The notes: generated by a model not told the origin, from the letters alone. 47,725 bases of DNA from Thermoflexus sp. (GCA_025057635.1 JANXBD010000007.1:1-47725); one strand, 5' to 3'. Shown: positions 36,489-47,034, counted from the stretch's first letter. Program-made: numbers and translations.

Positions 36489-37379
36489 ATGGAGCGATAT
36501 AGAATGACCACCGCTCGCCTGAATTTGAGAGAAGCGCCTGGGCTTCGCCACCAATCGCTTGGAGTCATGGATCATGGGATCTTGGTTGCTGATTTTGGCG
36601 ATCGGGCGTCCGAGGATGGATACACGTGGGCGAAGATCTCCCCACTAGAAGGCCCCCTTATGGGGCGCGTGGGCTGGTCAGCCACGCCATGGTTATCTCC
36701 GGCCGATCGGCCTCTTGGAGCCGTGCTGGCCGTAGATGCGGCATTTTCACCTATCCAGCCGCATGTTCTGATGAGACATCTGCATTCGCAATTCCGGCAG
36801 ATCCCTGAACTCTTTATCCAGTGCATGTGGACAGGCGCGGTAGTTCCATCCCCTGCCCTCTCGAATCTCCGCCTCGCCCAGCAAGCTGCGATGGATATCG
36901 CGATCTATGTCAATCCATACAAGATCTCGGATTCTGCACGCCTTCCCGATCCTTATCAACCCGTCGAGCGAGCTCAGAACATGCTAGGGGAACTTTGGGA
37001 GAAGCTGATCTTTGTGGCCGTAGATGTGGAGCGATTGCTGCTTCCCGAATCACAGCCCTCTGCCGCTCGGATTCAAGCGACACTTAAAGCCACTCTAGAT
37101 ATGGTGGAGCATGTCCAGAGGATGGGAAAGATCCCGGTGCTCTATACGGGGGCCTGGTTCTGGAACGGAGTGCTGGGCAACCCTAAACCTCCTGAGCTGG
37201 ACGGAGTTGCCGCGTGGCTGGCTCAGTATGATCACACGCCGGATCTCTCGAAGTTGAACACCCAGTTTGGGCCCCGATGGCGGGTGGCCGCCAAACAGTT
37301 CGCTGGCACCACCTCCACACCGGGCGGCGTCGTCGATCTCAACGTGTTCGCCCTAGATTTTGTTCAGAATCCCACTTGA
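36489..37379 (+). CDS. GH25-like/DUF1906-like putative lysozyme-type protein with N-terminal SH3-like segment
   Basis: MERYRMTTARLNLREAPGLRHQSLGVMDHGILV...TWAKI; later GAVLAVDAAFSPIQPHVL, FVAVDVERL, GKIPVLYTGAWFW, AAWLAQYDH, WRVAAKQFAGTTSTPGGVVDLNVFAL pattern of GH25-type folds. GGAGG RBS 36478-36482; ATG 36489 preferred to the TTG at 36483. Confidence 0.65.
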   Translation: MERYRMTTARLNLREAPGLRHQSLGVMDHGILVADFGDRASEDGYTWAKISPLEGPLMGRVGWSATPWLSPADRPLGAVLAVDAAFSPIQPHVLMRHLHSQFRQIPELFIQCMWTGAVVPSPALSNLRLAQQAAMDIAIYVNPYKISDSARLPDPYQPVERAQNMLGELWEKLIFVAVDVERLLLPESQPSAARIQATLKATLDMVEHVQRMGKIPVLYTGAWFWNGVLGNPKPPELDGVAAWLAQYDHTPDLSKLNTQFGPRWRVAAKQFAGTTSTPGGVVDLNVFALDFVQNPT

Positions 37380-39157
37380 TGAAAAGGTCTCCTACAGATC
37401 GCGCAGAATCAACCACAAAATGGCAACCGACCCGCATTTCGATATCTGACGGCATCACATCGACGCCAACCAATACCATGACATTCACGCCGACTAATAA
37501 CCCGACACCTACCCTAACACCAACATGCATCCCTCCTGGGACGCTACCACCCGCTCCAACCCACTCGCGGGCGCTGGTGTGGCCACGGATGGGCGTGTTA
37601 CGGATCTGATCACTGCGTATCGCCGGTCTGGGGGTCACTTACGGCGTCTACTATAATGAGATCCAGCCAGCGTTAGTGGACGCCGTCCACCGCATAGCCT
37701 CCGGCCTGCCTAACCTGCTGCTGTCCGTCCCAACGGCCCTCTGCTGACGCGAGCACGGAGCCAGCCGTGGCTGCCTATGGGGTGCCAGGATGCCTCGGGA
37801 CGGCATAGCAACGAAGTCCCTGGAGGCTGTGACAGCGGGGCCTGAACCCGCGTTGGATGCGCTAAGGAGGAATATCTTCCCCACGCTCATCCGTTGATTA
37901 TCACTTACACCTCACGATCCACCGAACCGCCTCACCATCGCTCACCACTCCACCAGCGAACGGCTCGAAGATGCGCGCGATGTGGTGGGCAAACGCACCA
38001 TGCGCCACGAATATAATCCGGTGGACTGTCTGTTGCACCCGGTTTGCCTCGAGTGAGCCGGTCGCCTATATTTCGAATATCCAGGGCCATCTTCGTCGAC
38101 GACAGTGCGTTCACGTATACCTATGGCACCGCTAGGCAGCGAATTGCGAGCCCAGAGTCTCGCTGCTACGCTGGTTTATGCCCAGACTGCAGACCGGCTA
38201 CAGGTGGCCCAAAACCGTATTAGAGCCGCTCCCCATTCCGGAACCGTCAGCGTATGCCCTCGCCTCCCATCTACTCTCACCGCCATCCTCGCATCCAGAA
38301 CAACCCGATCAACGTCACTGATCCTATCAGCCTGTTCTCCTCGTGATGGAAATAGACAGCAGGCCGGGCGGTGGACATAATTCAAGCCGCTCACTCAAAA
38401 GCCGGTCTGCCACGCCTTCGCTTTCTCCGTATGGATGACAGTCGGTGTCCCTCGGATACAGTGAAGGATCTGTCTGCGGAATTTATGTGGGAATACAGCG
38501 CCACTAGCGCGGACGCACACCATTCATCTCTTAGCTGCAATCCCATCTTGATAGATGGATCACCTTGATTAGCTTCGAGCTCATCACCACTTCGCGTTTT
38601 AGGCGGAGCGCAAGAGGGTTTTAGCAAGGTTAGAGTGTGGGAGAAGATGATAGAATATCCTCTGCTCGGGGAGGGATCTATCGAGTTCATCATCCGGATT
38701 TACTCCGATCTCCTCGTCATCTAGGCAAGGCAACCAGAGGAAATAACAGGGTTGGAGAATATTGTGGAAGCATCGATCAGACCTTCATATGGCGGGAATG
38801 CCTTCAACCGTGGGAAGCGGCGGTTAGGAGGCAGAGGCGCACAAACTCAGAGGTCATCGTGAATATCCCTGATGAATATACCCGCGCTAATCTAGATTTG
38901 CTGCTTCCCCACTCCCAACCAACAATCGAGCGTAGGGACTGCAGCGGGTCTCACCCTGAGACCTCAGGCTGGGCGTAGAATGACATATGGCGGCATGTTG
39001 TGCTCGATGCCCTGGGCGGCATGCGGTGCATATCAGATCCGATGAGTGCAGCGGTGAGCTCGCGGGTGTAGAAGCTGTATGGCCAAGATATTTCTACGTG
39101 GATGATAGGAGGTCAACTACTACTGTTTCCCACGACGAGGTTCATGGGAGGTGAGCA

Positions 39158-40255
39158 ATGCTCAAGAAGCTACCGGCGATGCTCTTGGCGTTCCTCTGTT
39201 TAGCCTCGAGCAGCTGTCAGACCAGGGAACCCTTGGGGCGCATACGTCATTACGACTTAAGGCAGGTGTTTCCGGATCGGGAAATCATGAATGATCGAAT
39301 CGCTTTCTTGACCGAGGATTATCTCAACTTGGTGATCGGAGGGCACATTTACACAGTTCGGCGTCTTGGCAAACCGGTTGCTTGGTCACCAGATGGGAAG
39401 TCCCTCCTATTAACTATCCCCCAGCCCGGCTCCGTACCTCTTTATCACCTGGGAATCATACGGGAGCCAAACTGGTCATGGGTGGAATATGTGCAGAAGA
39501 ATGTGTATAACGCCGATGCGAACTGGGGGCCGTATAGCGAGTGGATCGTGTTCCTGGGCATTCCGGATTACTACGCCACTCAGAAAGACGAGCTTTCTGA
39601 AAAGATGGGAATATACATACTTAATCTGCGCAGCGGAGAAAAGCGGAAAGTGGGTGATGGAGCTTGCAACCCGGTGTGGTCTCCAGATGGCCGCATGATT
39701 GCCGTTACGAGCCACATCGCCGATGAAAACGCCTATGGGTTGAAGATTATAAATTTAGGGGAGAATTGGACAAAGGAGGATTGGACAGGACCATCCAGCG
39801 AACGGATCATTTATCGATTTACCACCAAATACATGTGTTCTGGAACCACATCAAGTTGGTTTCCAGATTCCCGACGGTTATTGGTCACTGACGGGCTGAA
39901 GATCCTTATTGTAAATCTAGAAGATGGCTCGATAAAGAACGTATATGAGATCAACACTCCAAGGGTAGAGGGATGGTTGGAGGCAAGGCTTCTGCCGGAT
40001 GGACAGCACGTGGTATATAAGGCTTCTTACGGGGACGGATGGTGCCGGAATGATGAGGATTGCCAGCATTGCGGGCCAGAGCGCGGGATCCGGACGTCCT
40101 GGTGCAGAACCGATTCTCGTTGCTGGCGGAATGAGATTGTATTGATAAACCTGAAGGAGCTGACTCGGAAGAACATCACGCCGAAGGTGGAGGATTATAC
40201 CCTTCCAACCCACTACGATTCCATTCAATTCGTGTGGTGGCAGGAGCGTCAATGA
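39158..40255 (+). CDS. Putative lipoprotein with TolB/PD40-like beta-propeller repeats
   Basis: MLKKLPAMLLAFLCLASSSCQT lipobox-like start; PVAWSPDGKSLLLTIP, NPVWSPDGRMIAVTSH, SSWFPDSRRLLVTDG repeats. Confidence 0.8.
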   Translation: MLKKLPAMLLAFLCLASSSCQTREPLGRIRHYDLRQVFPDREIMNDRIAFLTEDYLNLVIGGHIYTVRRLGKPVAWSPDGKSLLLTIPQPGSVPLYHLGIIREPNWSWVEYVQKNVYNADANWGPYSEWIVFLGIPDYYATQKDELSEKMGIYILNLRSGEKRKVGDGACNPVWSPDGRMIAVTSHIADENAYGLKIINLGENWTKEDWTGPSSERIIYRFTTKYMCSGTTSSWFPDSRRLLVTDGLKILIVNLEDGSIKNVYEINTPRVEGWLEARLLPDGQHVVYKASYGDGWCRNDEDCQHCGPERGIRTSWCRTDSRCWRNEIVLINLKELTRKNITPKVEDYTLPTHYDSIQFVWWQERQ

Positions 40256-40959
40256 GGCGATGATTTGGGGCTACAGGTTGAATCGCATCGGCGCCAGCCT
40301 CCCTCTCCCAGTCTATCCGCTTCCGCCGGATTCTCTAGCTCACCTTGCCAGCCGCTTATTCCCAGGCCGGGCGGAGGGCAGCAGCACATGGCGCTAAGTT
40401 CTGCCTGATGCCCCAGACAGTGCGCAGCACGCAGAGGAAGCCAATCGACGAATACGCCCACGAAGATCGCCATCGCATCATCTTCGGTCTGCGGGTGGGG
40501 CTCTACCTAACAATTGAAAGGCGCAGCCGGGCTCCATGGGGCAGTCACCTCTTAGAACTTCTGTGAAGAGAGCGGCCTATCAAACACTGGACAGTCATAG
40601 CCGCCCTGGCCGAGACCGCCTAAGCCCATCAGCCGCCGCCGTAGCCGTTCCGTAACGGCTGAGAGCGCCTTACAAGCTCAAACGCATCTTGACGGTCGGC
40701 GAATTCCCGCTGCGAATCGGAAGGCGATCAGGAAAACGGAGCATCGTCCGTCCTCCCCGGCCTCGGCGAATGCCTTCCTCCGCCTATTCGAGCGGAGTCC
40801 CCTGGACGGCCATGCGATGGGGCATGAAATAATATATTCAAGGGAGCGGAGGACTTCATTCCTACATGCCTACATGGCCCATCAGAATCAAGTCTGGGCT
40901 TAAATCGATGAGGCAAAGGCAATGAAGCCGCTCGAATGGCCTAAATCAGAGCGTTACGT

Positions 40960-42597
40960 ATGCGAGGGGTGTCGCTGAGAGAGCTTTTAGACGCGATGTT
41001 GCCCGCTGGAACTCGGGTAGTTGGTGGTGAAAGCGGGCTGGATCGCGAGGTGACGTGGGCCACCTTGCTTCGGACGACGCCTGCGCGAACAGCCGTTCAG
41101 AGGGGAGATCTTCTGCTCTTCTCTGCTGATCTTCTTTCGATACGTGAACCGCCTCTTGCTTTCTCTGCTCTCTTAGAGCTCGCCTTAGAGCGCGAAGCGG
41201 CCGGGCTCGCTGTTGTCAGCCCGATTCCAGAAGCCTGGGGGCCGCTGGCCGACGAAGCTGGCCTGCCGTTATTGGCCCTGCCAGAAGGGACTAGCCTAGC
41301 GGAGCTAGCAAATCAAATCGCTCGGTTTATCACCGCCCGCCGCGAAGCCCTTTACGAAATCGAACGGGAGCTCCAGCGGCGATTTCAACAGGCAGCCCTG
41401 ACGGGTGAGGGATTGCCTGCGATCTTGCGCGTCCTGATCGAGGTCACCGGCAAGAGCGTCTGGATGGAGGACGCGCAAGGAATGCCTTGGCCGGATCTCC
41501 CCTCGCCGCCGGAATCTTCCCCCGGCCAAGCGGAACGTCGGGCTTGGCTTCGACGCCTGTCCTTGCGCGAGGAAGCCGAGCCTCCGGTCGTCCTCTTCGG
41601 GCCCGATGCTGAGGAGCGGGTCTGTCTCGCAGGGGCTGTGCTTCTGGATCGAAGGCCCGTAGGGATGATCTGCCTGCTCAGCCCTTCCCGGAAGATCACC
41701 GAGCGGGATCGCTTGGCGATCGCTCAGGCAGCGCTGGCCTGCGGGCTAGTGCTTCATCGGGAGCGCTCATTGTGGTCAGCGGAAGCCCGAGTGCGTGGGG
41801 AATTCCTGGCCCAGGTGTTACGGGGAGAGCTGTCGGAAGCTGAGGCGCGCCGTCGGGCCCGCATCCTAAGCGAGCCGATCGAAGAACCTATGGCAGTAGC
41901 TGTGTTTCGCGCCACGGATATGGAAGGGAATATGGAGCGCTTAGCCGATGCTATCCGACGTCTGACAGCTCGCTTTGCCCGATGCCGGGTTCAGCCGATG
42001 GCTGAGGGGATTGCCTTCGTATTTCCGCCTCCCGTAGGGGAGAGTGACCTAGAGATGGTGGTGGAAGGATTGCGGGTGGAACTGGCCCGCGCCCTAGGGT
42101 TAACCCATTTGGCCGCCGGTGTGGGTGGGGTTTACGCAGGCCCCTCTGGTCTAGCCCGTTCCTTCCGAGAAGCGGTTCAATCCCTTCAGATGGTGGAGGC
42201 TTTGCTCGGTGGAGAGCGCACGCTTAGCTACCAGCGCCTTGATATCTATCGTCTACTCTATCCAATGCGAGAAAGCGAAGTCCTGGCAGAATTTTATGAA
42301 CAGGTTCTTGGATCTCTAGAACGCTACGATCGAGAGCACCGCGCAGAGCTCATCCCTACCTTGGAGGCTTTCTTCGCTTGTGATGGAAACCTGCAACGGA
42401 CTGCGGAGCGTCTATTTCTGCATCGAAATTCTCTGGCTTACCGTCTGCGGCGGATCCAAGAGATTACGGGGATGGATCTGCGGCGATGGGAGGATTGCTT
42501 TCGATTGCAAATGGCCTTAAAAATCCGACCGATCCTGAGGAGGTCGCATGAACAGCCAGGCGGTGGATCCGATCCAAGTGTTGGAGAAAGCCCGTAG
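40960..42597 (+). CDS. PucR/CdaR-family transcriptional regulator
   Basis: N-terminal VSLRELLDAMLPAGTRVVGGESGLDREVTWATLLRTTPARTAVQRGDLLLFSADLL; C-terminal HTH FFACDGNLQRTAERLFLHRNSLAYRLRRIQEITGMDLRRWEDCFRLQMALKI. Confidence 0.92.
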   Translation: MRGVSLRELLDAMLPAGTRVVGGESGLDREVTWATLLRTTPARTAVQRGDLLLFSADLLSIREPPLAFSALLELALEREAAGLAVVSPIPEAWGPLADEAGLPLLALPEGTSLAELANQIARFITARREALYEIERELQRRFQQAALTGEGLPAILRVLIEVTGKSVWMEDAQGMPWPDLPSPPESSPGQAERRAWLRRLSLREEAEPPVVLFGPDAEERVCLAGAVLLDRRPVGMICLLSPSRKITERDRLAIAQAALACGLVLHRERSLWSAEARVRGEFLAQVLRGELSEAEARRRARILSEPIEEPMAVAVFRATDMEGNMERLADAIRRLTARFARCRVQPMAEGIAFVFPPPVGESDLEMVVEGLRVELARALGLTHLAAGVGGVYAGPSGLARSFREAVQSLQMVEALLGGERTLSYQRLDIYRLLYPMRESEVLAEFYEQVLGSLERYDREHRAELIPTLEAFFACDGNLQRTAERLFLHRNSLAYRLRRIQEITGMDLRRWEDCFRLQMALKIRPILRRSHEQPGGGSDPSVGESP

Positions 42598-43897
42598 CTC
42601 CAGCGTGCGATTTGTCATTCTTCGCTTCACAGATATCCTGGGAGCTCCGAAAGGGGTGACCATTCCTATAGAGGATCTTCCGGAGGCCTTGGAGACTGGA
42701 AAGTGGTTCGATGGATCGGCCATCGAGGGCTTCGCTCGGGTGGCGGAATCCGATTTGTATCTCAAGCCAGATCTGAGCACGTTTACAATCCTGCCTTGGA
42801 CTCATGGGCATGGGACGACAGCCCATGTGATCTGCTGGGTAGTGAATCGGCGAGGGGAGCCCTTCGCGGGGGATCCCCGGTCGGTGCTGGCACGGGGGAT
42901 GGAGCGGGCAGCCCGCATGGGGTATAGCTATGTGGTCAGCCCTGAGCTGGAGTTCTATCTTTTTCAATCGGATGGGGATAAGGCCCTTGCTCCCACCTCT
43001 CCCGATGCTATTGGGTATTTCGATTTGGCCACCGATCGCGCCCATCAGGTTCGCTGTGAGATGGTGGACACTCTGCGGACGCTTGGGATCCCTGCTGGGC
43101 CCGGCCATCATGAGATCTCGCCAGGCCAACACGAGATCGATTTCCAGCCCGCTGATGCCTTGCGGATGGCAGACTATATCGTGACGGCGCGGTTGGTGAT
43201 CAAGCACATCGCCCAGGCCCATGGGCTCCATGCCACCTTTATGCCTAAGCCGATGGAGGGACGGGCAGGCTCGGGGATGCATACGCATCAGAGCCTGCTC
43301 CGCGTGGAGGATGGAGGGAATGCCTTTGCAGACCCCGAGGACGATTACGGGCTTTCGTCGCTAGCCAAGGCTTTCTTAGCGGGGCAGATCGCCCACGCCC
43401 GGGGGATGTGCGCGGTGCTCTGCCCCCTGGTGAACTCCTATAAACGTCTTCTGGGCGGGTTCGAGGCTCCACCCTATGTCAGCTGGGCCCGCATTAACCG
43501 TTCGGCCCTCATTCGGATCCCGGCCATCAAGCCGGGGCGCTATCAATCCACCCGCATTGAGCTCCGGAGCCTGGACCCTGCGTGCAATCCCTATCTGGCC
43601 TTCGCGGTGATGCTGGCAGCTGGATTAGATGGGATCGAACGGCGGTTGCCGCTTCCGCCGCCGGTGGAGGAGGAACTGATCCCCATGGAGACGGCAGAGC
43701 TAGAGGCCCGAGGGATCCAGCGATTGCCTGCTACCCTGGGAGAGGCCCTAGAGGCCCTCGAGGCCGATGAGGTCATCCAGGAGGCCCTCGGCCCGCTCGC
43801 CGCGGAGCGGTTCTTGGAAGCCAAGCGGCTCGAGTGGGCGGCCTACTGTCGCCATGTGAGCGCCTGGGAGATCGAACGCTATTTCCAGGTGTATTAA
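42548..43897 (+). CDS. glnA: Type I glutamine synthetase
   Basis: FVILRFTDILGAPKGVTIPIEDLPEALETGKWFDGSAIEGFARVAESDLYLKPDLSTF; HHEISPGQHEIDF; FMPKPMEGRAGSGMHTHQSL; VNSYKRLLGGFEAPPYVSWARINRSALIRIP; RIELRSLDPACNPYLAFA. Confidence 0.95.
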   Translation: MNSQAVDPIQVLEKARSSSVRFVILRFTDILGAPKGVTIPIEDLPEALETGKWFDGSAIEGFARVAESDLYLKPDLSTFTILPWTHGHGTTAHVICWVVNRRGEPFAGDPRSVLARGMERAARMGYSYVVSPELEFYLFQSDGDKALAPTSPDAIGYFDLATDRAHQVRCEMVDTLRTLGIPAGPGHHEISPGQHEIDFQPADALRMADYIVTARLVIKHIAQAHGLHATFMPKPMEGRAGSGMHTHQSLLRVEDGGNAFADPEDDYGLSSLAKAFLAGQIAHARGMCAVLCPLVNSYKRLLGGFEAPPYVSWARINRSALIRIPAIKPGRYQSTRIELRSLDPACNPYLAFAVMLAAGLDGIERRLPLPPPVEEELIPMETAELEARGIQRLPATLGEALEALEADEVIQEALGPLAAERFLEAKRLEWAAYCRHVSAWEIERYFQVY

Positions 43898-44313
43898 CGC
43901 ACGGTATGCAGGGCCGCCCCCTTGTGATCGCCTGATGCGGGGCGAAGCCTCCATGATCACCCCGCATGGGGCCTATCGAATCAGGGCAAGCAACGGGGGT
44001 CTGCCCCTACTTTAAGGAAATGCGAGGAGCGCTGAGACATATTCGTTAGGGTCACCCCGCACGCCAGCCCTCTAACGAGCACCGCCTCCATTCACCCTCT
44101 GACCCCCTTCGCGCAGACGCCTTCCATACTCCGATCACGGGATAATTTGTGCGCGTAGCCCAAACCATGATCCTCGATTTTCGGTTCCTCGACCTATACC
44201 CTCCTATTCCCTAGCACATTACAATCGGGCCAAGTTCATGAGTCAGACCCAGTGGAGCCGTTTTAAGCATGATCTTCTTCCGCAGGGGAATTCTCTTTGC
44301 GGAGGTGTGAAGG

Positions 44314-45738
44314 ATGCGCGGTGGGATACAACGGCGGATAGTGATGGGAGGAATGCTGGTGCTGGCTCTAGGATTGACCCATGGCCTAGCGCTGGCCCAG
44401 GGCCCGTCTCCAGAATCGGGCGCGGCGGAAGCGGTGCGGGAGGAGCTCAGCCGTGCGGTGAACTTCGCCTGGGCCCTCATCGCGGCCTTCCTAGTCTTCT
44501 TCATGCAGGCCGGGTTTGCGATGGTGGAGGCTGGCTTCAGTCGCTCGAAAAATGTGGTGGCGGTGCTGACCAAGAATCTCATGGACGTCATGATCGGGGG
44601 GCTCGCCTTCTGGGCCTTCGGCTTCGCTTTGATGTTCGGCGGATCTGGGCTGGCACCGGGCCTAGAGCAAGGCACGCCCTGGATTGGCCTCTCCGGTTTC
44701 TTCCTAAGCGGGTCGGCCTACGACGATCAGACCGCGATGCTCTGGTTCTTCCAGATGGTCTTCGCCGCCACAGCAGCCACCATCGTCTCCGGAGCGATGG
44801 CGGAGCGGACCAAGACCACCGCTTACCTGGCTTATAGTTTCCTCGTCTCCGCGCTGATCTACCCCATCTACGGCCACTGGGTGTGGGGAGGGGGCTGGCT
44901 GGGGAATCTCTCCGCCTATCTGCCGTTCCTCGGGGAGGGAGTTGGAGCTAAAGACTTCGCGGGGTCCGGGGTCGTGCATGCGGTCGGCGGCTTCGTCGCG
45001 CTAGTCGGCGCGGCAATGGTCGGCCCCCGCATCGGCAAATTCAATCGGGATGGCACCCCCAACGTGATCCCGGGTCACAGCCTGACCCTAGTGGCCCTGG
45101 GAACGTTCATCCTGTTCTTCGGCTGGTTCGGATTCAACCCAGGATCCACTTTGGCTGCTACCGATCCGCGGATCGCCATGATCTCGGTGAACACCTTCCT
45201 GGCGGGCGCAATGGGCGCGGTGGTAGCCATCTACTATGGCTTTTTCCGAACTGGCCGGCTGGATCTGGCACTGGCCTGCAATGGGACGCTGGCGGGTCTG
45301 GTGGGGATCACCGCGCCGTGCGCCTATGTGGCACCGTGGGCGGCGGTGGTGATCGGGGGAATCGCGGCGCTGGTGATGATCGGCGGGGCCGCCTTCGTGG
45401 AGCGGGTTCTGAAAGTGGACGATGTGGTCGGCGCCTCGGCGGTGCACGGATTCGCCGGGCTGTGGGGATTGCTGGCCGTGGGCCTCTTCGCGGACGGCAC
45501 CTATGGCGGCGTGGCCGGCCTGATCGTAGGGGCATGGGCCCAACTGGTCGCCCAAGCGATCAGCGTCGTAGTGGTTACGGCATGGTCGCTGGGGACCGGT
45601 TTCCTGGTGTTCTGGTTGATCCGGCAAACCATCGGCCTGCGGGTGAGCGCTGAGGAAGAGCGCATCGGGCTGGATCTGACGGAGCATGGGGCGGAAGCCT
45701 ATCCCAGCGGCCGACGGCTTCAGCCTGAAATTCCATAA
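44314..45738 (+). CDS. amt: Ammonium transporter
   Basis: LVFFMQAGFAMVEAGFSRSKNVVAVLTKNLMDVMIGGLAFWAFGFALMFG; GSGVVHAVGGFVALVGAAMVGPRIGKF; FGWFGFNPGSTLA; CNGTLAGLVGITAPCAYV; VVGASAVHGFAGLWGLLAVGLFADG. Confidence 0.96.
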   Translation: MRGGIQRRIVMGGMLVLALGLTHGLALAQGPSPESGAAEAVREELSRAVNFAWALIAAFLVFFMQAGFAMVEAGFSRSKNVVAVLTKNLMDVMIGGLAFWAFGFALMFGGSGLAPGLEQGTPWIGLSGFFLSGSAYDDQTAMLWFFQMVFAATAATIVSGAMAERTKTTAYLAYSFLVSALIYPIYGHWVWGGGWLGNLSAYLPFLGEGVGAKDFAGSGVVHAVGGFVALVGAAMVGPRIGKFNRDGTPNVIPGHSLTLVALGTFILFFGWFGFNPGSTLAATDPRIAMISVNTFLAGAMGAVVAIYYGFFRTGRLDLALACNGTLAGLVGITAPCAYVAPWAAVVIGGIAALVMIGGAAFVERVLKVDDVVGASAVHGFAGLWGLLAVGLFADGTYGGVAGLIVGAWAQLVAQAISVVVVTAWSLGTGFLVFWLIRQTIGLRVSAEEERIGLDLTEHGAEAYPSGRRLQPEIP

Positions 45739-45841
45739 TCGATCAGCTTGGGCAAATCTTGGGTTTTCTACATCCCTCAATCTCTTCTCCCTGCGCTATC
45801 CGCGTCTTGGAGCGCAGGGAAGAACAATCAGGAGGTGAACG

Positions 45842-46954
45842 ATGTTTGCGGTGGAACTTATAAGCGGTCTGATCGGTTTCGGGTTCTTCCTGCTGCTCTG
45901 GGTCATCTTACCGCATCGCCTCCATCGACCTCAGCACCAGGTCGTTTCCGCTAAGGGAGTAGCGGTTGAGGAGACCACGGGGACGATCGCTGGGGAACCG
46001 CCTTCCCGCCCTGTCCACCCACGGAAGCGTGCGGGCGTTTCGCTGCGCCTGCGGCCCGTGGCTTCCCACGAGCATCGGAATGGGGTGTGGGGCATGCTGG
46101 AGGGCGAGTGGAACGGCCGGGAGATCGCCCTTCCAGTAGGGAGGGAGCAGGTTCGTTTGAATGGGACGTTCCAGGAGCGCTATGTCGCCACTGTGGGCGG
46201 ATTGCGTTGTCAGCATACTACGCCATATGGCCTGAAGGAGATGGTGGAGGAGGCCCTGGAGGGACTGGCCTACGCCGGGGAGTTGCCGATTTACGGTTTC
46301 TGCTTCTCAGGCCCCGCGGGCCTGCGAATGGCCCCCGTGTATCGGTTCCACGAATGGCAGGTGGTGGAGCCGGAAGGGCCGATCCTGTCCGCCAAGGAGC
46401 TGGGCGTATTGCGGCAGCGTCTGGCGGATCTCTGGGGATGCCCGGCGGAGGCGGTGAGGATCTATCGCTTCTCCCAGGCCATGTCATGGGTTCCGCCCGT
46501 GGCAGTGCTGACGGACTTCAAAGGCCTCCTGTGGCTCCCTGTCTTTTCCGAAAAGGAATCTCTGATCTGCCCCGATGGCCTGGAGGAGCATAGGCTCAGT
46601 GTGACCTCCAATTCCATATGGGAGGCTCTCCTCGCCGGATTGGATCCGTGGATCCGTGAGGGATGCCGGATTGACATGACGGAACCCCTCATTCGTGAGA
46701 TCCGTGGATGCGCCCACGAGAGCCCTTATCAGTTGCGGGGGGTCATCGCCCAGAATGGACGGCTGCAGCCGATGACTTGGCCGATCTATCTCAATCAGGG
46801 ACAGTGGTTCGTCGTGCTAGATGGGAACGGCGAATCGGCCCGGGGAGTGATGGCGTCGGATCGGGAAAGCCTGCGAGAGTTGGCAGGATGCTTATTAGTT
46901 CAAGAAGGACATCTGAAGGATCCTATGGCACTTCGGATTATGCAGAAGGCATAG
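45842..46954 (+). CDS. Membrane-anchored protein of unknown function between amt and SPFH gene
   Basis: 370 aa ORF with AGGAGG RBS upstream; N-terminal TM (FAVELISGLIGFGFFLLLWVILPHRL); no motif I can recognise in the rest. Confidence 0.8.
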   Translation: MFAVELISGLIGFGFFLLLWVILPHRLHRPQHQVVSAKGVAVEETTGTIAGEPPSRPVHPRKRAGVSLRLRPVASHEHRNGVWGMLEGEWNGREIALPVGREQVRLNGTFQERYVATVGGLRCQHTTPYGLKEMVEEALEGLAYAGELPIYGFCFSGPAGLRMAPVYRFHEWQVVEPEGPILSAKELGVLRQRLADLWGCPAEAVRIYRFSQAMSWVPPVAVLTDFKGLLWLPVFSEKESLICPDGLEEHRLSVTSNSIWEALLAGLDPWIREGCRIDMTEPLIREIRGCAHESPYQLRGVIAQNGRLQPMTWPIYLNQGQWFVVLDGNGESARGVMASDRESLRELAGCLLVQEGHLKDPMALRIMQKA

Positions 46955-47034
46955 CATCTCAAGGCGAGCGACCTGCTACCTGCCCCACAGAGTTTATTTC
47001 ACGATCGATTCATTTCACGATTTAGGAGGAGCAT

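Noticed and set aside
40256-40959. Possible small genes or mobile-element remnants between the lipoprotein and the PucR-type regulator
   Set aside because: Only short ORFs with no recognisable motif, no terminal inverted repeats or transposase signature found.
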